This document shows positions 61,024 to 64,000 of a stretch of DNA of 64,000 nucleotides, piece by piece (position 1 is the first letter of the stretch; the number at the start of each line of letters is the position of its first letter). The notes below the pieces were generated by a model. That model made no database searches. It saw only the letters and a program-made list of their open reading frames with translations, and was not told where the DNA came from. Position numbers and translations under genes: made by a program. The stretch is from Paludibacter jiangxiensis (lineage in GTDB: Bacteria > Bacteroidota > Bacteroidia > Bacteroidales > Paludibacteraceae), in assembly GCA_945870155.1 (NCBI GenBank), contig CAMBSB010000001.1:43916-107915 (forward strand), given 5' to 3'.

Positions 61024-61479
61024 ATGGACGAATTATTTGATAAAGTAAGCGCTGATATAAAAACAGCTATGTTGGCACGCGATAAAGTGGCACTTGAAGC
61101 ATTGCGAGGCATGAAAAAAGAATTTCTTGAAGCAAAAACAGCTAAAGGTGGCGATGGAACTATGACAGACGAGGTAGGTGTGAAAATCATGCAGAAAATG
61201 GTAAAACAACGCAAAGAATCTGCTCAGATTTATTCCGAACAAAACCGCCCCGAATTAGCCGAAAACGAATTGGCGGAAGCAGCTGTAATTGAGAAGTATT
61301 TACCTGTACAAATGACGAATGAAGAACTTGAAACAGCTATCAATGCTATTATAACACAAGTTGGAGCTAATGGTCTACAGGATTTGGGAAAAGTTATGGG
61401 AATAGCTACCAAGCAACTTGCCGGAAAAACTGAAGGCAAATTAATCTCTGAAAAAGCCAAGCAACTTTTGGCGAAATAA
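61024..61479 (+). CDS. yqeY: GatB/YqeY domain protein
   Basis: This 151-residue protein matches the YqeY family, related to the tRNA-binding tail of the GatB amidotransferase subunit: LFDKVSADIKTAMLARDKVALEALRGMKKEFLEAKTAKG, VKIMQKMVKQRKESAQIYSEQNRPELAENELAEAAVIEKYLPVQM and GKVMGIATKQLAGKTEGKLISEKAKQLL. The exact role is unknown; a part in tRNA-dependent amidation or metabolism is proposed for the family. It closes the dcw cluster 17 bases after ftsZ and precedes a terminator. Confidence 0.92.
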   Translation: MDELFDKVSADIKTAMLARDKVALEALRGMKKEFLEAKTAKGGDGTMTDEVGVKIMQKMVKQRKESAQIYSEQNRPELAENELAEAAVIEKYLPVQMTNEELETAINAIITQVGANGLQDLGKVMGIATKQLAGKTEGKLISEKAKQLLAK

Positions 61480-61505
61480 TAATTTTAAAAATAATCGATG
61501 AAAAC

Positions 61506-61534
61506 CCTGTCAATCCCTTTTTGACAGGTTTTTT
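61506..61534 (+). terminator. Terminator at the end of the dcw cluster
   Basis: CCTGTCAA pairs with TTGACAGG around a short loop, followed by a run of T. Confidence 0.8.
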
Positions 61535-61755
61535 ATTAAATGACTATTTGTAAATACAAATAACCAACGTATTTGATATCAGTGTAATCTTATGTGTTAA
61601 TTGTCACTTCTTATCCATCAATTATTTTAGTAGCGGATGAGCGCGATAGCGTCCAAGCCTTTTATTTATGGTTTGACGAGTTATAAAGAAGGTAGAAATA
61701 TTTTTCAATATGTTTGAATTTGCAGTAAAAAATATTTTTTAGATTAAAAAGAAAG

Positions 61756-63033
61756 ATGAAAATAGCAATAACAACAGTTGGTTCAAGAGGTGATATACAG
61801 CCATTTATAGCACTTGGACTTGGTTTGAAAAAAGCCGGATATGAAGTGTCGATTATTACAGCCAAAAACGAAGAAGATTTTGTTAGAAATTATGGATTAG
61901 ATTTCTATGCGCTTGATGTAAACATTCAGGAATTAATGGAAGGGAACAGCGATGTTCAGGAAATGACTAAAAGTAGCAGCCCGTTAAAATTTGTGACAAG
62001 CCATTTAAAAGGGTCTAAGAGTTTGAAATCCATGATGATAAAAACGCAAAGTGAAATTTGGGAAGCTTGTCAGGATGCTGATTTAATTGTCTATCATCCG
62101 GGTATGCCCATTGGATATTTCATTGCACAAATTAATAATAAGAAAAGCGTATTATTAAATCCCTTTCCTGTTGTAGCAACAAAAGATTATCCATCCATTC
62201 TTTTTTATTCATTTCCAAGATGGGGGCGAACTTTTAATTTATTGACTCATATCATTTTCTATAAAGTTTTTTGGGCACTGGCAAAGTCAGCAATTGTAGC
62301 CTTCTGGAATCAAAAAAACTTGAAAAAACTTAATTTTAAAACTTCTCCAATACAACAACAGATTAAAAGTGGCAGACCTGTAATAAATGCATATAGTCCA
62401 TTGACCTTTCAACCTTCCAGGGAGTGGGGAAATAATGTACAAACGGTAGGTAGTTTAATTATTGAAAATGAATCAAATTTCACTCCAACAAAAGAATTAG
62501 TAGAATTTATTAAAAATGGTGAAGCTCCAATTTTTATTGGTTTTGGAAGTATGAAAGACATTCGTTCCTTTACAAAGACTTTTGAAATTCTTTCCGAAGC
62601 GGTTAACAAAACCAAACAACGGGCTGTGATTGGCTTGGGATGGACAAAAAATAATTTTAACGGTACTGTGCCTGAAAATATATTTTTAATTGAAAATGTG
62701 CCTTTCACCTGGTTATTTCCTCAAATGAAACTGCTTGTTCATCATGGTGGAGCAGGTACAACTGCTGCAGGACTTATTGCCGGCAAACCAACAATTATTA
62801 TACCTCATATTGCCGACCAACCTGCATGGGGGCTAAGAGTTTTTGAATTAGGTGTTGGATCAAAACCCATAACAAAAAAGAATTTGTCCGTTGATAACTT
62901 AAGCAAAGCTATACTTTTTGCACTTCAACCGAAAATTATAAGTGCTGCAAATCAATTAGGACAAATAATGAAATTGGATAATGGCAATAAAAAAGCAGTT
63001 GATATTATACATAAATATATGACTGAGAACTAA
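61756..63033 (+). CDS. UGT-type glycosyltransferase (GT1, MGT-like)
   Basis: This 425-residue GT-B enzyme has the N-terminal GT28/GT1-type fold, MKIAITTVGSRGDIQPFIALGLGLKKAGYEVSIITA. The C-terminal donor-site block is FIGFGSM, PFTWLFPQMKLLVHHGGAGTTAAGLIAGKPTIIIPHIADQPAWGLRV, with HHGGAGTT typical of sterol and macrolide glucosyltransferases. It probably glycosylates a lipid or small hydrophobic molecule; the acceptor is unknown. It is not closely linked to either neighbour. Confidence 0.88.
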   Translation: MKIAITTVGSRGDIQPFIALGLGLKKAGYEVSIITAKNEEDFVRNYGLDFYALDVNIQELMEGNSDVQEMTKSSSPLKFVTSHLKGSKSLKSMMIKTQSEIWEACQDADLIVYHPGMPIGYFIAQINNKKSVLLNPFPVVATKDYPSILFYSFPRWGRTFNLLTHIIFYKVFWALAKSAIVAFWNQKNLKKLNFKTSPIQQQIKSGRPVINAYSPLTFQPSREWGNNVQTVGSLIIENESNFTPTKELVEFIKNGEAPIFIGFGSMKDIRSFTKTFEILSEAVNKTKQRAVIGLGWTKNNFNGTVPENIFLIENVPFTWLFPQMKLLVHHGGAGTTAAGLIAGKPTIIIPHIADQPAWGLRVFELGVGSKPITKKNLSVDNLSKAILFALQPKIISAANQLGQIMKLDNGNKKAVDIIHKYMTEN

Positions 63034-63143
63034 TTAAGCATTGGCTAATTTAATAAATCTATAAAAATAATCAGAAGAAAGTATTTTATATCCTCGCCAT
63101 TTATCCCGCAAGGTGGGAGGGGCAGATTATATATATAATAACC

Positions 63144-64000
63144 ATGAAACAATCAAAATTGATCCTATCAATAATTCTGCTCTCGAGTACAATAACTACA
63201 TTTTCGCAAAGCGTAAACTCTACTTATTTTTTAAACGAGTGGAGTCAACGTACCACCTTAAATGCCTCGTTTGCACCTGAATATGGCTATTTTTCATTGC
63301 CTGTTTTAGGTGGAATCAATATGTCGCTTGATGCTTCCGATGGAATTTCTACATTTCTTTATAAAAATGGCAGCGATTTTGTATCTTTTCTGAACCGGGA
63401 TGTTGATTTGGAAACCTTCAACAGTAAATTCGTTCATGATTTTTCGCTCAATCAAGCCATGAATTTAAACCTGTTATCGTTTGGGTTTTATACGCCTGCC
63501 AATAGCTTTTGGTCGTTTGGGATGAATTTAAAGCAAAGAGCCAGCCTCAATTTGCCGGTCGATATGTTTAGATTGCCCAAGTTAGGGATGCAAAATTCAA
63601 GTTCAAATAGCTACGATTTAAAAAGCTTGCGTTTTGAGCTTATAAATATCTTGCAGACTTCGCTTACTTATTCGCGCGAGATAAGTCCAAATTTATGGGT
63701 TGGTGTAGGTTTGAAATTATTAATTGGCTTACCTTCAGCACGCTTCAATTACAGTCAGTTTGATGTAAACATGGCCGATACCCGCTATGAGGTAAATGCC
63801 AAAAGTCAATTTTTTGTGTATGACAATATGATTTCTATCCCCGTAGATGCCGATAATAATTATATGATGGAGGATATAAAATTCAATCCCTTAAAATTTA
63901 AAGAAGCCGGCAGTGGATTTGCTTTCGATATAGGCGCAACTTACAAAGCCTTCGATAAATTAACTCTTGCATTGGCTTTCAACGATATTGGAAATCTTAC
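63144..64000 (+). CDS. DUF5723-type outer-membrane beta-barrel protein (3' partial)
   Basis: The frame begins with ATG, has no stop before the window ends, and encodes 285 visible residues. A signal peptide is present (about 1-20, LILSIILLSSTITTFSQS). The mature part has alternating strands with aromatic girdles, such as YFSLPVLGGINMSLDASDG, LLSFGFYTPANSFWSFGMNLKQRASLNLPV and SLTYSREISPNLWVGVGLKLLIGLPSA. This fits the DUF5723 family of Bacteroidetes outer-membrane proteins, which is uncharacterised. Confidence 0.8.
   Translation, partial: MKQSKLILSIILLSSTITTFSQSVNSTYFLNEWSQRTTLNASFAPEYGYFSLPVLGGINMSLDASDGISTFLYKNGSDFVSFLNRDVDLETFNSKFVHDFSLNQAMNLNLLSFGFYTPANSFWSFGMNLKQRASLNLPVDMFRLPKLGMQNSSSNSYDLKSLRFELINILQTSLTYSREISPNLWVGVGLKLLIGLPSARFNYSQFDVNMADTRYEVNAKSQFFVYDNMISIPVDADNNYMMEDIKFNPLKFKEAGSGFAFDIGATYKAFDKLTLALAFNDIGNL

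Noticed and set aside
61620..61690. Possible small RNA or gene fragment in the spacer after yqeY
   Set aside because: A few GC-richer bases near GAGCGCGATAGCGTC do not form a convincing structure or coding frame.

Overview
This is an AT-rich chromosomal window from a member of the Bacteroidetes, most likely a Bacteroidales-type organism. The evidence is the order of the cell-wall and division cluster (mraZ to ftsZ, then a yqeY-like gene), lineage-typical families (DUF4834, DUF5723, FtsL_2-like, Bacteroidetes-type ParC), lipoprotein signals, and many -7 elements of the Bacteroidetes form TAnnTTTG, some with a TTTG about 19 bases upstream. The genus cannot be fixed from this sequence. No rRNA, CRISPR array, transposase or prophage was seen. 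There is one tRNA, tRNA-Arg(ACG).

Layout. 1-636: end of a TerC-type membrane protein. 963-3629 (minus): a polymorphic-toxin locus. It holds a 5'-truncated Rhs tip with a GIY-YIG-like toxin and a candidate immunity gene, followed by an orphan copy of the same pre-toxin region carrying a different toxin tail and a 57-residue candidate immunity gene. 3937-9216: FMN-binding protein, glycosyltransferase, a small membrane protein and topoisomerase IV subunit A. 9671-13622: glycyl-tRNA synthetase, a DSRCP-type lipoprotein, a membrane protein/winged-helix pair and a MazEF pair. 13762-22155: a minus-strand run of five glycosyltransferase-type genes (GT2, GT11-like, Stealth), a radical SAM gene and a SNF2 helicase. 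22373-28627: a GH16-like protein lacking catalytic acids, a LOG-family protein, gyrB, and divergent photolyase and O6-alkylguanine methyltransferase genes. 28645-35836: an Imm-5-like/lipoprotein pair, PBP4, birA, DUF4834, metF, dnaN, a DnaQ-like exonuclease and the tRNA. 36049-40006: an AraC regulator divergent from a fucose-mutarotase, alcohol dehydrogenase and aldo-keto reductase module. 40560-44742: beta-helix lipoprotein, rimM, HD hydrolase and acyltransferase. 45103-61479: the complete dcw cluster plus yqeY. 61756-64000: a UGT-type glycosyltransferase and the start of a DUF5723 protein.

How the genes work together. The dcw cluster makes peptidoglycan precursors (MurE, MraY, MurD, MurG, MurC) and the divisome (FtsL, FtsI, FtsW, FtsQ, FtsA, FtsZ). 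MurE carries the DNPR motif that predicts meso-diaminopimelate peptidoglycan. A consensus promoter and GTGG-type direct repeats ahead of mraZ suggest MraZ control. The glycosyltransferase run probably builds part of a fucose-containing surface glycan, but no Wzx, Wzy or ABC export gene lies beside it.

The least ordinary features are the Rhs tip cassette array with short GC-rich repeats at its boundaries, and several families of short intergenic repeats. The repeats include strictly 8-base-periodic arrays that run up to start codons, 7-base GTTTCNN arrays, and C-rich/G-rich palindromes, one of which has become coding sequence in an aldo-keto reductase.
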